Shown here: positions 1 through 8,677 of the stretch, in pieces
Layout: every line of letters begins with the position of its first letter
How positions within the stretch are numbered: the stretch's first letter is position 1
Source of the DNA: JBPOFY01 sp049889815
GTDB taxonomy: Bacteria; Verrucomicrobiota; Verrucomicrobiia; Opitutales; Coraliomargaritaceae
Assembly: GCA_049889815.1 (NCBI GenBank)
Contig: JBMHCR010000012.1
Span: 1 to 64,000 of the forward strand
Length of the DNA stretch: 64,000 nucleotides
Reading direction: 5' to 3'
Position numbers and translations under genes: made by a program
Notes under the pieces: generated by a model
The model's input: only the letters and a program-made list of their open reading frames with translations
Database searches by the model: none
What the model was told of the DNA's origin: nothing

Positions 1-932
1 TCAATGATCGGCACAACTTCCTCGGCCTTGGCTTGGCGCAACTGAAAAACTTCGCTTCCGGTCAGGGGCGCAGCGTCTACGTCGACACTTTTGATCACTT
101 TCATGATCGTATCGATGTTTCCGGGATGAGTAATGAGTATCAGTTGATTGGTGCGTTCGTCGGCAGTTACGCTGGTATTGCCTTCGAGATAGCTTTTCAG
201 TGGACCTTCGATCAGTGCTTCGAGGCGCTCTTGCATTTCGGGTGCTTGAATGTAATCGAGTTTGATGAACTCGATCTCTTCGCGAACGTTTTGGGCTTGG
301 TCCGCTTCACCGATGATTTCCTCAATGCGCTGCAAGTTGACTAATGCATCGGTGATCAGCAGCGCATTGGACTTCGCGAAAATGATCATACTCGAGTTCT
401 GAGAAAGTAGGGGTTGTATCAATGTGCCGCTAATTTGCTCTGCGTTTAGATAATCGAATTTAAATAGCTTGGCGTAGATCTGCTGGCTTGGATCTAGGTC
501 GAGCGTTGAGTCGATCAACATTTCCGGAACATGGCTGTTCACGTTGGTTGCGGGAACAGCCTTCATGAATCGACCGCCCATATCAGTGAGCATGATTCCG
601 TTTAGTGTGAGTAGACTTTCAAGTGCGAGCACGGCTTCTTTTTGGGAGATTGGGCCATTCGAATTGAAATTTATCTTTGCAGGTGAGATGTCCTGTCGGC
701 GCAGGATAATTTTCCCCGTCATTGCTTCGAGCAAATCCAGCACTTGAAGAGCGGAGTCATCGCGCAAGAGCAGTGTGTTGATCATTTTTTCGGGCACCTC
801 ACTTTTCGGCTCTGCAGGCACAATGGACTCGGCCTCGAATGGAGCAGGTGTGACCGGTATCTCTTGTGCGTTCGTAGTGAGCGAGATCCCGAGTATGAGG
901 ATGAGGTAGAGCGATGTTCTTACTGAATGCAT
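1..932 (-). CDS. gspD: Type II secretion secretin GspD (partial, C-terminus beyond window)
   Basis: This is the N-terminal 310 residues of an outer-membrane secretin, which would form the exit pore of the type II secretion system. Translation from the ATG at 932 gives a signal peptide (residues about 1-22, hydrophobic core YLILILGISL). An N0-like segment (about 50-125) and an N1-type KH repeat (about 140-210, with FKFDYLNAEQISGTL) follow, and a second N-domain begins near residue 215 (EFIKLDYIQAPEMQ). The frame stays open to the left edge, so the pore-forming secretin domain is not visible. It is the most distal visible gene of the minus-strand gsp operon, 31 bp after gspM. The family call is firm. 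Assignment to GspD rather than a type IV pilus PilQ rests on the pseudopilin neighbours. Confidence 0.88.
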   Translation of the reverse strand, partial: MHSVRTSLYLILILGISLTTNAQEIPVTPAPFEAESIVPAEPKSEVPEKMINTLLLRDDSALQVLDLLEAMTGKIILRRQDISPAKINFNSNGPISQKEAVLALESLLTLNGIMLTDMGGRFMKAVPATNVNSHVPEMLIDSTLDLDPSQQIYAKLFKFDYLNAEQISGTLIQPLLSQNSSMIIFAKSNALLITDALVNLQRIEEIIGEADQAQNVREEIEFIKLDYIQAPEMQERLEALIEGPLKSYLEGNTSVTADERTNQLILITHPGNIDTIMKVIKSVDVDAAPLTGSEVFQLRQAKAEEVVPII

Positions 933-963
933 TTGGCGAACGAAGAGGAGGCAAGTGGTACGA

Positions 964-1527
964 CTAGTTTTGGAGTGTTTCGTCTTTTAAGTCGAAAGAG
1001 TTGATTTCAAGGCGCGCATCAAGTTGTTCCGGTTTGTTTTTATTGGCGTTGATGCGGACACTTTGAAGATTGATGTAAGGAGTCTCCTGCTTAAGCAGAC
1101 TGTTGAGTTTGATGAGTTGCGCAATCGAAATACGACTAAGGCGAACCCGTAAATTGTGATCGTTAAAAATTTCTCCCTCACGCGTTTTTATTGGATCCAT
1201 ATCAGATAGGGCAGCCAGTCCCGCTTGGCGCAGAAGACTGTCTATCTTACCTGAAAGCTGTGATGCTGAGTAGGTCTTTGAGGGGTCGACTCGTTCGAGT
1301 GCCCGAGCCAGTCCTTGTGCATACTCATCGCTGCGATCAATCCATTGGGATTGGACAACCAGTTCGACGGCCGCAGTTCTCCGGGAGTCGTTCCAGATGC
1401 CTGCACGGTTGAGCCAATGGTTCCCCCAAATGAGAACCATCGCAAGGCAGAACAATAGGCACAACAGCTTCTCACGGACAGTCATCCTTTTGTAGATGCG
1501 CTTCGCTTTTTCTAGGAGAGCATTCAT
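964..1527 (-). CDS. gspM: Type II secretion inner-membrane protein GspM-like
   Basis: A 187-residue bitopic inner-membrane protein. It has a short basic cytoplasmic N-terminus (MNALLEKAKRIYKRMTVREK), one membrane segment at about 21-38 (LLCLLFCLAMVLIWG) and a periplasmic part with a ferredoxin-like fold pattern. GspM partners GspL in the assembly platform of the secretion system. Sequence conservation in this family is weak, so the call rests on size, topology and position. Its ATG overlaps the stop codon of the upstream gspL gene by 4 bp, implying translational coupling. It lies between gspL and gspD as part of one operon. Confidence 0.75.
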   Translation of the reverse strand: MNALLEKAKRIYKRMTVREKLLCLLFCLAMVLIWGNHWLNRAGIWNDSRRTAAVELVVQSQWIDRSDEYAQGLARALERVDPSKTYSASQLSGKIDSLLRQAGLAALSDMDPIKTREGEIFNDHNLRVRLSRISIAQLIKLNSLLKQETPYINLQSVRINANKNKPEQLDARLEINSFDLKDETLQN

Positions 1528-2822
1528 AGGTCTTGGCTCGCCTCGTTAGTCTCGGTCGCCTGCGGCTTTGTGATGGGTGCTCGGCGCGGAGTTTCACTCG
1601 CTGCTTCAGGTTTTGGGATCTTGTTTACAGTCGTAGTGGACAGTGGGGCGGGCGATTCGGATTTTGGCTCGGTATGGGTATAATCGAGCGTGACTTTGAA
1701 AGTAGTAATCCCACGGCGGGTGAGTGACTCGGGTGGCTCAACCAACGCGAACACTCCAGATTTGCCAAGGATTGCAGTGTAGTTGTTTAGGTCGTTGATG
1801 GTGCTGGCGATACCCTCGATCTTGATTCGGTTTTCGCCTCCAGTTTCGGTGCTGGTGAAGTAGATCCCTGCAGGTCTGGACGTGTTGAGTGCTTCTAAAA
1901 TAGCGATTGGCCGTAGCTCGTTCAGTGCGACCTGATCGAGTTTGCTCATCAAGGCTTGGCGATCCTGAATCTTTGCCACCGTTGGAGCTTGCGCCGAAAT
2001 TTGGTCGGTCTGCGTCGTGAGCCATGCGTTGGCGGCAAACATCAGTAGCTCGAGGCCAAGCAGCAATACGGCGAAAATAGCGACCCATGCGGTGACTTTG
2101 GTGAGGAGCCGACTCGTCTGCCGCGCGCTGCGTTCGGTGTTCTTAAAATCTAAGGTGCGCACATCGGCGTTCCAAAGCGCTGTCTCACTTGGGCTTAGGG
2201 TCTGCCAATGACCGTATGCCTCGCCACCATTCGTGCCTTCTTCTGAAAATTCAAAAGTGGGGAGGTCCCTGTCGTTCAGGCTGCTTGCGATCAGTTGCAC
2301 GCAGAGCTTGCGGCGATAGGCAGCACTGGTCGCAGATTCGCTACGGAGCGCTTTGATTGTCGCTGACGGAGATTGGTTTTTATTGGGGGCGGACGCCACG
2401 AACGAAGGAATCTCGGAACCCGCGTCAAAGTGCAAAAGAGTAGTGTTCCGATCAGCGATAAGGGTGACTTCTGTGTTTTCTGGAAAATGGGCGCCTGCAA
2501 GCGTTGCAAAGTCAGGTACTGCCCAAGTGTAGTCCTCAAGTTTTTCTATCTTCTGGGATTTGAGGCGATCGCGGTGAGCCGCGTAGACAAGAATCGAGCT
2601 CGCATCCAATTGGTGGAGAAAGCCCCAATTTAATTGTTCGATTGGGAATGGCGCGAGCGATTCGACGGTCAGCTCTGCAAAGTCTGAAATCTCACTTTCT
2701 TCGAGGGCAGGTGGCAGCTCAACAGATTCCACGAAGAACAGATGCCCAGGTAGGCAAATAACCTGTTCGGAAGCCTCGGGAACCTCCGCGGATGGGGCTG
2801 AATTTTTCGTAGTCTCGGTCAC
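1524..2822 (-). CDS. gspL: Type II secretion assembly-platform protein, GspL-like (PilM/PilN-type architecture)
   Basis: A 432-residue protein with a cytoplasmic actin-like/PilM-like half (about 20-225), one membrane helix at about 244-264 (VAIFAVLLLGLELLMF) and a periplasmic PilN-like half (about 280-385, with IKIEGIASTINDLNNY typical of the Fimbrial-assembly/PilN fold). It ends in a proline- and acid-rich tail (385-432). Such proteins connect the cytoplasmic ATPase to the periplasmic pseudopilus machinery. It follows gspK by 6 bp and overlaps gspM by 4 bp. The cytoplasmic half is very divergent, so domain limits are approximate. The PilN half and the operon position support the GspL role. 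Confidence 0.75.
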   Translation of the reverse strand: MTETTKNSAPSAEVPEASEQVICLPGHLFFVESVELPPALEESEISDFAELTVESLAPFPIEQLNWGFLHQLDASSILVYAAHRDRLKSQKIEKLEDYTWAVPDFATLAGAHFPENTEVTLIADRNTTLLHFDAGSEIPSFVASAPNKNQSPSATIKALRSESATSAAYRRKLCVQLIASSLNDRDLPTFEFSEEGTNGGEAYGHWQTLSPSETALWNADVRTLDFKNTERSARQTSRLLTKVTAWVAIFAVLLLGLELLMFAANAWLTTQTDQISAQAPTVAKIQDRQALMSKLDQVALNELRPIAILEALNTSRPAGIYFTSTETGGENRIKIEGIASTINDLNNYTAILGKSGVFALVEPPESLTRRGITTFKVTLDYTHTEPKSESPAPLSTTTVNKIPKPEAASETPRRAPITKPQATETNEASQDL

Positions 2823-2828
2823 AATCGT

Positions 2829-3944
2829 TTAAAATGAAGCAGCTTCAGTCTCGATGTCCATAGCTGAATAGCGAGCAGGACGACTACCGGCCTCGCCGCG
2901 AGTATATTCACTTACCTGTAACAGTTTAAAGGGAAAACTAATTGCTTCTTGTTCGCTGGACGCACCCGATTTTGGAGCGTCCTCAGGCGAACTTCCTGGG
3001 CCGTTCGTACTGGCGCCCGAGCTACCGTTCTCTTCTGTGTCAAAGTTGGGTTCCACCAAGGCTGATAGAGTGAATGGGGTTTCGCCTCGGTAGAGGGTCA
3101 CGGTGACACGCAGGAGGCTGACTTCGACGGCTCCACTCTGAGCGTTTACCGTGTCTGGAGCGGTTTTCAGATAAGGTTCATCCAGACCGTCAAAAATAGA
3201 TTCGCTTCGAAAGCCATCTTCCAGTGAGACAAGCTCAAGGACCTCACTGGGTGCTGCGTTTAAATTTATCGGTCCCGAGTTCATTACCGACACCAGCGAT
3301 TCAAGCTTCGTAAAGAACTGGTTGGGTCGACCATCCTCATCGAAAAATTCTTCATCCCAGATTTCCAGATAGCGAAGTTCTTCCAAAGATTGCAGTGGGC
3401 GATTGGCAGCTCGATAGGGTGGGTCACGGTCTAGGTAATCTTCAGTTTCAGCCCCGTTTAGACGGCGGTTGTTGTCTGCGTCAATCCAGTCAAGTAGCGT
3501 GCTACTGAGCTCGCGCGCAGTTCCGAAATCAAAATCAAACTCGTCCTCAAGAAGCTTATTCATTAGTGATTCGCTCATTGTGTTGATCGGTAGCTTTCCA
3601 CCTTCGTCGGTGATTGAAATTTGAATATCCCAGCCATTGGGAACTTGGATTCTGGCATAGTTGATCGGGTCGTTCCACCCCTGTTCTGGGGCATAGAGTT
3701 TTCCTTCGTCGATCAGAGCTACTTCATGCACTGTGGCGAGCGATACTTCGAGCATGCTGTAGGCGAATGAACGCACATCTGAAGGCTCATTGAAGAGTGC
3801 TCTATATTCTAGGTCCTCGAAGGCCTCTTCTAAGAAACGCATCACGAGAAAGGACAAGAGCAAGATAATCGCGAGCACTGCGACGAGAACCGAACCAGCT
3901 CGTTTCGGTCCGCGTATCTGTGATCTTGCTGAGGCGTTGCGCAT
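2829..3944 (-). CDS. gspK: Type II secretion minor pseudopilin GspK
   Basis: A minor pseudopilin that caps the pseudopilus tip. From the start chosen here (ATG at 3944, one base after the gspJ stop) the protein has 371 residues. A basic leader ends in PKRAG, followed by the hydrophobic helix SVLVAVLAIILLLSFLVMRF without the Glu at +5 found in other pseudopilins, which is normal for GspK. The body contains the GspK hallmarks: LLDWIDADNNRRLNGAE, a calcium-type acidic segment, and INLNAAPSEVLEL (helix-hairpin-helix-like). The frame is open to 4019, inside gspJ, and ATG 3962 is an alternative start. A Gly/Ser/Pro-rich acidic insertion lies near the C-terminus. Confidence 0.88.
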   Translation of the reverse strand: MRNASARSQIRGPKRAGSVLVAVLAIILLLSFLVMRFLEEAFEDLEYRALFNEPSDVRSFAYSMLEVSLATVHEVALIDEGKLYAPEQGWNDPINYARIQVPNGWDIQISITDEGGKLPINTMSESLMNKLLEDEFDFDFGTARELSSTLLDWIDADNNRRLNGAETEDYLDRDPPYRAANRPLQSLEELRYLEIWDEEFFDEDGRPNQFFTKLESLVSVMNSGPINLNAAPSEVLELVSLEDGFRSESIFDGLDEPYLKTAPDTVNAQSGAVEVSLLRVTVTLYRGETPFTLSALVEPNFDTEENGSSGASTNGPGSSPEDAPKSGASSEQEAISFPFKLLQVSEYTRGEAGSRPARYSAMDIETEAASF

Positions 3945-3945
3945 T

Positions 3946-4764
3946 CTAGAAAATGAGTGCATGGGTCGAAGCAATAGGAATCGCCAATGTGCGCTCTTTT
4001 GTTTCACCCTGGTATTCAAAAGTCAGTTTTAGGAAACGCGGGAGCAAATATTCGTCATTACCTTCACCTTCTTTTGGTTCGTCCTCTTCTTCCCAAGTTT
4101 CGAATCGATCGTCCCAATAAACGAACGTCATCGCAGTGACTAGAGGGCTGATTTCTGTGCGCCGCATGTCGTTGAGGTCCTCGGTTTCCTCTTGCAATAG
4201 GGAATACCAGAGGAAGCTCAAACCATCCTCCCGATCAAAATACAGAAATACACTGAGACCAGTTACTGGTGCATCATCGGTATTGACGAATAGCGGTGGT
4301 GGGGTGTTGAGGTAAAAGTTAAGCAAGGGCTCTTCGTACTGAGCAGCGCCCGGGAGCTTTCCCCATCCAATTGGTTCCTCGGAGATACGCATGAGTCCGC
4401 CGGAAGTCGTTTCTGATGTGTTTGTGGTATCTTCTTGGTTGCCTGGACTACCTTCGACCAACACGGTTATTTCGCTGGAGAGCGATGGGTCTGCATTTGA
4501 ATTGGTTTCTGTGGATGTGTCGCTGATATCTTCCAGGGCGATCTCCATACCAGCCGCGGTAAAGCTCGCGCTTAGAAATTCGACGACGCCGTCGACGTGA
4601 TCTTCGAAAAAACTTCTTTCTTCACGATCCGCCCAGATATTCGTCATCGACACTACGATGGTGGTCGCACCAGCCAGTAAGAATCCAGTGATGGCGATCG
4701 CTAGAATCACCTCCAGAAGGGTGAAACCTCGATTGCTTTGAATAGATGCCGTGTAAGCGTTCAT
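3946..4764 (-). CDS. gspJ: Type II secretion minor pseudopilin GspJ
   Basis: A 272-residue prepilin-like protein. The class III leader is cut at RG/FTLLEVILAIAITGF (Gly at -1, Phe +1, Glu +5), followed by a hydrophobic helix (about 14-33). The soluble domain carries a low-complexity Ser/Thr/Asn stretch (about 85-120) and a C-terminal beta-rich part with FLKLTFEYQG, as in GspJ. It is a component of the pseudopilus tip with GspI and GspK. It starts 2 bp after gspI and abuts gspK. The low-complexity insertion is unusual but in frame. Confidence 0.87.
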   Translation of the reverse strand: MNAYTASIQSNRGFTLLEVILAIAITGFLLAGATTIVVSMTNIWADREERSFFEDHVDGVVEFLSASFTAAGMEIALEDISDTSTETNSNADPSLSSEITVLVEGSPGNQEDTTNTSETTSGGLMRISEEPIGWGKLPGAAQYEEPLLNFYLNTPPPLFVNTDDAPVTGLSVFLYFDREDGLSFLWYSLLQEETEDLNDMRRTEISPLVTAMTFVYWDDRFETWEEEDEPKEGEGNDEYLLPRFLKLTFEYQGETKERTLAIPIASTHALIF

Positions 4765-4766
4765 AG

Positions 4767-5231
4767 CTAGAATCGGTCAAAATCTCTGGAGTCTAAAAGC
4801 GCTTCTTTCTTTTTCTGTAGGAGATCGGAGCGCTCTTCAGCTTCAGACCAAGTCGGTCGCAGTAAGTAGAGGACCTCGCTGTAGGTTGGTGCTTGCTCTT
4901 CGAGTGGTTCGGAAAACTCGATCTCAAAGTATACTTGAAATAGATCGACTACGTTGGTCGGTTCGATTTGAGCGCGCCAGCTCGCCTCACCATTGTTAAG
5001 GGTTTCGAATCGTTCGCCATCCTCGGCGTCCTCGCGGTTCGACTGTAGCAACAACTGCATACGCACGGCTCGTATGTCAGCGTCGCGCATACTATTGCCC
5101 TGCGCACGATTTCTCAGCTCAAGTGCATTCACCATTGTTGCGGTCAAGATGGTAGCTGTGGTCGCGAATAAAGCCACCGCGATCACCACTTCGATCAAGG
5201 TAAACGCCTCTCTTTTATTCGCTGGTTTCAT
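4767..5231 (-). CDS. gspI: Type II secretion minor pseudopilin GspI
   Basis: A 154-residue minor pseudopilin with the N-methylation motif KREA/FTLIEVVIAVALFATTA (Ala, not Gly, at -1; Glu at +5) and the short soluble domain typical of GspI. It is expected to be processed by a prepilin peptidase not encoded in the window and to form the tip complex with GspJ and GspK. The ATG overlaps the gspH stop by 4 bp, and the next gene, gspJ, follows after 2 bp, so the genes are tightly co-transcribed. Confidence 0.86.
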   Translation of the reverse strand: MKPANKREAFTLIEVVIAVALFATTATILTATMVNALELRNRAQGNSMRDADIRAVRMQLLLQSNREDAEDGERFETLNNGEASWRAQIEPTNVVDLFQVYFEIEFSEPLEEQAPTYSEVLYLLRPTWSEAEERSDLLQKKKEALLDSRDFDRF

Positions 5232-5743
5232 TCTGCGGCCTTCCGTCTAAGGCTGGAAAATGGATCGAATGCGATGCGGATCGCGGTTCCGCTACCGATA
5301 TCAATTTCGGCGACAAAGGGGCTGGAGCTTCGGTCCGGCGAAAATTGAACCTCCTGTGTTTCAATACGTGCATCCTCAGGATCCGTAACTGGACTGAGGC
5401 CCTCACTGGGTTGAATTAGAAAAAACCGGATTACTCCTCGGGCATCCTCACCGAATTCGGGGCCGAGGGGAAATTGCTCGTTATTCGAAAGGATCAGACT
5501 GCCGGATTCGGCGTCGAACGAAAGGCGGATGGTCTTGCGCTCATTTGCGGCAAGGTAGCGTGCTTTTCGAATGGCTGCTTGCAGTGTTTCCTCGGTGCTC
5601 AGTTCATTGCCTCGATCCACCATCGAGGCGAAATTGGTCACTACGATTGCCCCAGCCAATGCAATCAGGCCCAGCACGAGTACGATTTCGAGAATCGTAA
5701 AGCCGCCAGAGCGACCTTCGTTCTTACCAGTTGCCGATATCAT
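5228..5743 (-). CDS. gspH: Type II secretion minor pseudopilin GspH
   Basis: A prepilin-like protein of 171 residues from the ATG at 5743. The leader ends in RSGG/FTILEIVLVLGLIALAG, followed by a beta-rich GspH domain that includes KARYLAANERKTIRLSFD. The open frame extends upstream to 5800 through gspG, but the 5743 start places the cleavage site after a normal short leader and overlaps the gspG 3' end by only about 20 bp. GspH is thought to link the minor-pseudopilin tip to the GspG shaft. It is the second gene of the operon. Confidence 0.85.
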   Translation of the reverse strand: MISATGKNEGRSGGFTILEIVLVLGLIALAGAIVVTNFASMVDRGNELSTEETLQAAIRKARYLAANERKTIRLSFDAESGSLILSNNEQFPLGPEFGEDARGVIRFFLIQPSEGLSPVTDPEDARIETQEVQFSPDRSSSPFVAEIDIGSGTAIRIAFDPFSSLRRKAAE

Positions 5744-6173
5744 CGGCACTTTCCACTCCATCCGGGCCAAGCGACCAAACGTCATAGCCCTTTGCACCAT
5801 TGATGTTTTTGCTGCCTGGGAAGCGATACTGGTAGGCGTTGTCCCAAGGATCCATCGGCAGTTCTTCGAGATAGGGGCCCTTCCATTTTGCTTCCTTTCC
5901 AGAAGGTGCCTTGATCAAGGCATTGAGCCCTTGCTCTGTGGTTGGGTAGTTGCCCAGATCCAGTTTGTAAGGGGCTAGTCCCAGCTTGAGGGTCTGCTTC
6001 ACAAATATATCGGCAACCTTTTCTTGTTGTCCGCCGAAAATTCCACCGATGTTTCCGACCACCAAGGTCAGGAGCAGGGCGATCAGGCCAATCACGAAAA
6101 GAATTTCAATCAAACTGAAAGCGCTGCGGCGGTTGCGGTGCTTCGCGGAAATAAAGCTGCGTTGTTTATGCAT
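5724..6173 (-). CDS. gspG: Type II secretion major pseudopilin GspG
   Basis: The major pseudopilin, 149 residues and full length for the family. It has a basic leader (MHKQRSFISAKHRNRRSA), a processing site before FSLIEILFVIGLIALLLTL (Ala at -1, Glu at +5), and the conserved calcium-binding C-terminal fold: LDLGNYPTTEQGLNALI, WKGPYLEELPMDPWDNAYQY and YDVWSLGPDGVESADDIGNW. It polymerises into the periplasmic pseudopilus that pushes substrates through GspD. It is the first gene of the visible operon, with 269 bp of non-coding DNA upstream. Of the gsp genes it has the clearest family match. Confidence 0.96.
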   Translation of the reverse strand: MHKQRSFISAKHRNRRSAFSLIEILFVIGLIALLLTLVVGNIGGIFGGQQEKVADIFVKQTLKLGLAPYKLDLGNYPTTEQGLNALIKAPSGKEAKWKGPYLEELPMDPWDNAYQYRFPGSKNINGAKGYDVWSLGPDGVESADDIGNW

Positions 6174-6442
6174 AAAAGAAATATGGTTGGGTGTAGACCG
6201 TAGGTGCTTTAATGAGTTCCGTCTTCGCTAGAGAGATCAAGGTTATGGGTAGTGTGTTTCTGATAGATTCGAGTGTCGAGGGTTTTTAATGCGGATGCTA
6301 GGACATTTGAAATTGGTTGTGTTCCTTAAAAATCCTCTTGCTAGGAGCGTATTGGGGTCGATTTTTTGCTGGTATTATCAAATTGGAACAAAGTTGCGAG
6401 AGAGCAGTGATCGGGGGACGAGGCTGTTGCATCCACTTGTGT
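6174..6442. promoter_or_regulatory. Leader/promoter region of the gsp operon (no gene)
   Basis: A 269-bp stretch between the gspG start and the tsaE stop, both on the minus strand. It is AT-richer than its surroundings. A short plus-strand open frame running into tsaE has no recognisable product. By position it must hold the gsp operon promoter and the end of the tsaE transcript. No convincing -35/-10 pair or terminator hairpin was identified by eye. Confidence 0.4.
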
Positions 6443-6889
6443 TTATTCTGCCGAATGCGTTAGTGAAATGGTGTGGTGCTGATCTGAATCGATATCGAGA
6501 TTTAGCCGCCAAGCGTTCTTAGGTAGGCTATCTGCTACCCGTTCAGGCCACTCGATTGCGAAACACCATGGTGTGTTGATAAAGTCCTCAATCATAAGAG
6601 TATCGAGGCTTTGGTTGGGCTCCAAGCGATAGGCGTCAAGGTGAATGAGTTGGCGATTACCTTGATACACTGTGTATAAGTTGAAGGTCGGACTGGTTAT
6701 CGGTTCTTTGATGGCCCAGGCTCGAGCGAGACCTCGAACAAAAGTAGTTTTTCCGGTTCCGAGGTCGCCGTAAAGAGCGAGAATGGTATTCTCAGGAACT
6801 TCATTTGCGAATGCGCTCGCAAGTGCTTCCATCTCGCACGCGTTGCAGGTCGTGACACCTTTTTCAAGTTGCTCGATCACTGTGCTCAT
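6443..6889 (-). CDS. tsaE: tRNA threonylcarbamoyladenosine biosynthesis ATPase TsaE
   Basis: A 148-residue P-loop ATPase that drives the t6A37 tRNA modification cycle with TsaB/TsaD. It shows Walker A LYGDLGTGKTTF, the downstream SPTFNL switch-like motif, the LIHLDAYRLE strand and the CFAIEWPERV motif, all diagnostic. The start at 6889 (MSTVIEQ) overlaps the thiL stop as ATGA; the frame is open a further 33 bases. It is last in the minus-strand run from 11051. The partner gene tsaD is about 20 kb away at 27005. No tsaB or tsaC was seen. Confidence 0.94.
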   Translation of the reverse strand: MSTVIEQLEKGVTTCNACEMEALASAFANEVPENTILALYGDLGTGKTTFVRGLARAWAIKEPITSPTFNLYTVYQGNRQLIHLDAYRLEPNQSLDTLMIEDFINTPWCFAIEWPERVADSLPKNAWRLNLDIDSDQHHTISLTHSAE

Positions 6890-7860
6890 GCGTTCTTCAG
6901 GTGCTGGAAACCCTGCGACCATGGAAAGGCCTCGTTACTCACGGCATCTAGGAGTGGGGTGTTTGGGAGGTCCGTTGCGATGATCGTGCCAATTCGGCTG
7001 AGTTGTAGTTGGGGAAAAGTTTGTGCCCAAGCCCGTTCAAAAGCAGATAGATCGCAGTCTTTCGATGCAGTGAAGAGCAGTTCGTAGTCTTCGCCGTCGC
7101 AAAAAACGTGTTCGAATGGATCGCAGCCAGTTTGCTCTGCAAGTAATCTGGCATCGTTTGAAACTGGCACTTGATTGAGGGCAATTGCCGCTGCACTTGA
7201 TTCAGGGAGGAGGTGCGTCAAGTCTTTAGCCAAGCCATCTGTCAGATCCATGAGTGCTGTGCAATCCGATTGTTGCACGAGCCACTGACCTTCCCCGAGG
7301 CGTGGTTTGAAGTGATAGTGCTTTCCGAGAATGCTCCCGCCGAGTGAGCCCGTTACATAGATTGCGTCACCAATAGAAGCGCCGGTGCGGAGTTTCGTTT
7401 GCTCAATCAAACCAACGAGCGTAACAACAGCCGAAAACTGGCGCGTTTCAAGGGCACTCACGTCTCCACCCACAATCTTTAGATCGTAATGCTGCGCGCT
7501 TTCTCGGATTCCTTTAAAAAACGATTCGAGCCAATCGATAGAGGTGTCTGCGCCACAAAGTAAGGCGAGGACTGCGTGTTGCGGGTGGCCACCCATCGCG
7601 GCAATATCGCTCAAGTTTCGCTTTATGAGTTTCGATCCAGCGTCTCTGGCACTAACTGTACTGTCAAAATGCTGTCCGTAGCTGAGTGTATCGGTTGTAA
7701 TAATCTGCCGAGTCTGGCCGGCTTCAGTTATCGCACAATCATCCCCCATGCCGTTGGGGGCAGGCGGATTGACTGAACCTAGCCACTTTTTTATGAGCCG
7801 TATCAGTTGTATTTCACCGATGTTTTGTACCTGCTCGGTCGGTATCTCTGTAAAAGGCAT
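6886..7860 (-). CDS. thiL: Thiamine-monophosphate kinase ThiL
   Basis: A 324-residue PurM/ThiL-fold kinase that phosphorylates thiamine monophosphate to the diphosphate cofactor. Visible signatures are GMGDDCAITEAG near residue 40 (Mg/ATP-binding acidic cluster), ITTDTLSYGQHF, KLIKRNLSDIAAMGG, VGGDVSAL, VTGSLGGSILG and LMDLTDGLAKDL (the second metal-binding D-x-x-D), with FCDGEDYELLFT near the C-terminus. Length is normal. It follows xth by 9 bp and is translationally coupled to tsaE by a 4-bp overlap. Confidence 0.95.
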   Translation of the reverse strand: MPFTEIPTEQVQNIGEIQLIRLIKKWLGSVNPPAPNGMGDDCAITEAGQTRQIITTDTLSYGQHFDSTVSARDAGSKLIKRNLSDIAAMGGHPQHAVLALLCGADTSIDWLESFFKGIRESAQHYDLKIVGGDVSALETRQFSAVVTLVGLIEQTKLRTGASIGDAIYVTGSLGGSILGKHYHFKPRLGEGQWLVQQSDCTALMDLTDGLAKDLTHLLPESSAAAIALNQVPVSNDARLLAEQTGCDPFEHVFCDGEDYELLFTASKDCDLSAFERAWAQTFPQLQLSRIGTIIATDLPNTPLLDAVSNEAFPWSQGFQHLKNA

Positions 7861-7869
7861 GTTTGCGAG

Positions 7870-8655
7870 CTATTTCAGGGTCAGCGAAATCGGGCAATGA
7901 TCGGAACCCGTGACTTGTGAATGAATTTCGCCATCGATTATTTGAATTTCGAGTGCGGCCGAGCAGCAAAAGTAATCGATCCGCCATCCGATGTTGCGTT
8001 CGCGCGCGGCTGCCCGATAGGACCACCAGCTGTAGCGTTGGGCTTCTTGCGGGTAAAGTAGTCGGAAGCTGTCGACGAAGCCAGCATCAATAATTGAGTC
8101 AAACCTTGATCGTTCTTCGTCGGTAAATCCCGCGTTCTTGCGATTCGTTTTCGGGTTGGCGAGATCGATCTCTTTGTGAGCTACATTCAAATCACCGCAA
8201 AAGATGACCGGTTTGCTATTTTCGAGTTCCTTGACGAATGCCAGAAAATCGACGTCCCATTCCTGTGTCCGGTAGTCGAGACGACGAGGACGCTTATTCT
8301 CGTCATGGTTCTGTGAGTTTGGAGTGTAAACCGTAACTAAAAAGTAGTCTTCAAATTCGGCAGTGATCACGCGACCTTCTTTGTCATGTTTTTCGATACC
8401 GAGACCATATTGAATAGAGAGTGGCTCTATTTTACTCAGAATAGCGGTACCAGAGTAGCCTTTCTTCTCGGCACAATTCCAGTATACGTAAGGATAGCCC
8501 TCGAATTGAAATCCGGATGTGAGGTCATCGGAGATCTTGGTTTCCTGTAAGCACATTACATCCGGTGCGCTATCACCAAGGTAGCTTTCAAAGCCTTTTT
8601 TAAGGACAGCTCTTAGGCCATTCACATTCCAAGAAATTAAGTGTTTGGGTGACAT
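7870..8655 (-). CDS. xth: Exodeoxyribonuclease III (AP endonuclease, Xth family)
   Basis: A 261-residue endonuclease/exonuclease/phosphatase-fold DNA repair enzyme that cleaves 5' to abasic sites. Catalytic motifs are SWNVNGLRA (Asn10 in N-V-N), CLQETKI (metal-binding Glu38), GYSGTAILS, VYTPNSQ, FCGDLNVAH (D-x-N), FTDEERSRF, YSWWSYRAAARERNIGWRIDY and GSDHCPI (catalytic Asp-His). Full length, probably cytoplasmic. It sits between apbE (22 bp) and thiL (9 bp) in the same transcription direction. Confidence 0.95.
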   Translation of the reverse strand: MSPKHLISWNVNGLRAVLKKGFESYLGDSAPDVMCLQETKISDDLTSGFQFEGYPYVYWNCAEKKGYSGTAILSKIEPLSIQYGLGIEKHDKEGRVITAEFEDYFLVTVYTPNSQNHDENKRPRRLDYRTQEWDVDFLAFVKELENSKPVIFCGDLNVAHKEIDLANPKTNRKNAGFTDEERSRFDSIIDAGFVDSFRLLYPQEAQRYSWWSYRAAARERNIGWRIDYFCCSAALEIQIIDGEIHSQVTGSDHCPISLTLK

Positions 8656-8677
8656 GAATACGTGGGTTAGTTTGAGA

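Noticed and set aside
6289..6522. A 77-codon plus-strand frame upstream of gspG
   Set aside because: It runs into the tsaE coding region on the other strand and shows no recognisable product; the region is better read as the gsp promoter.
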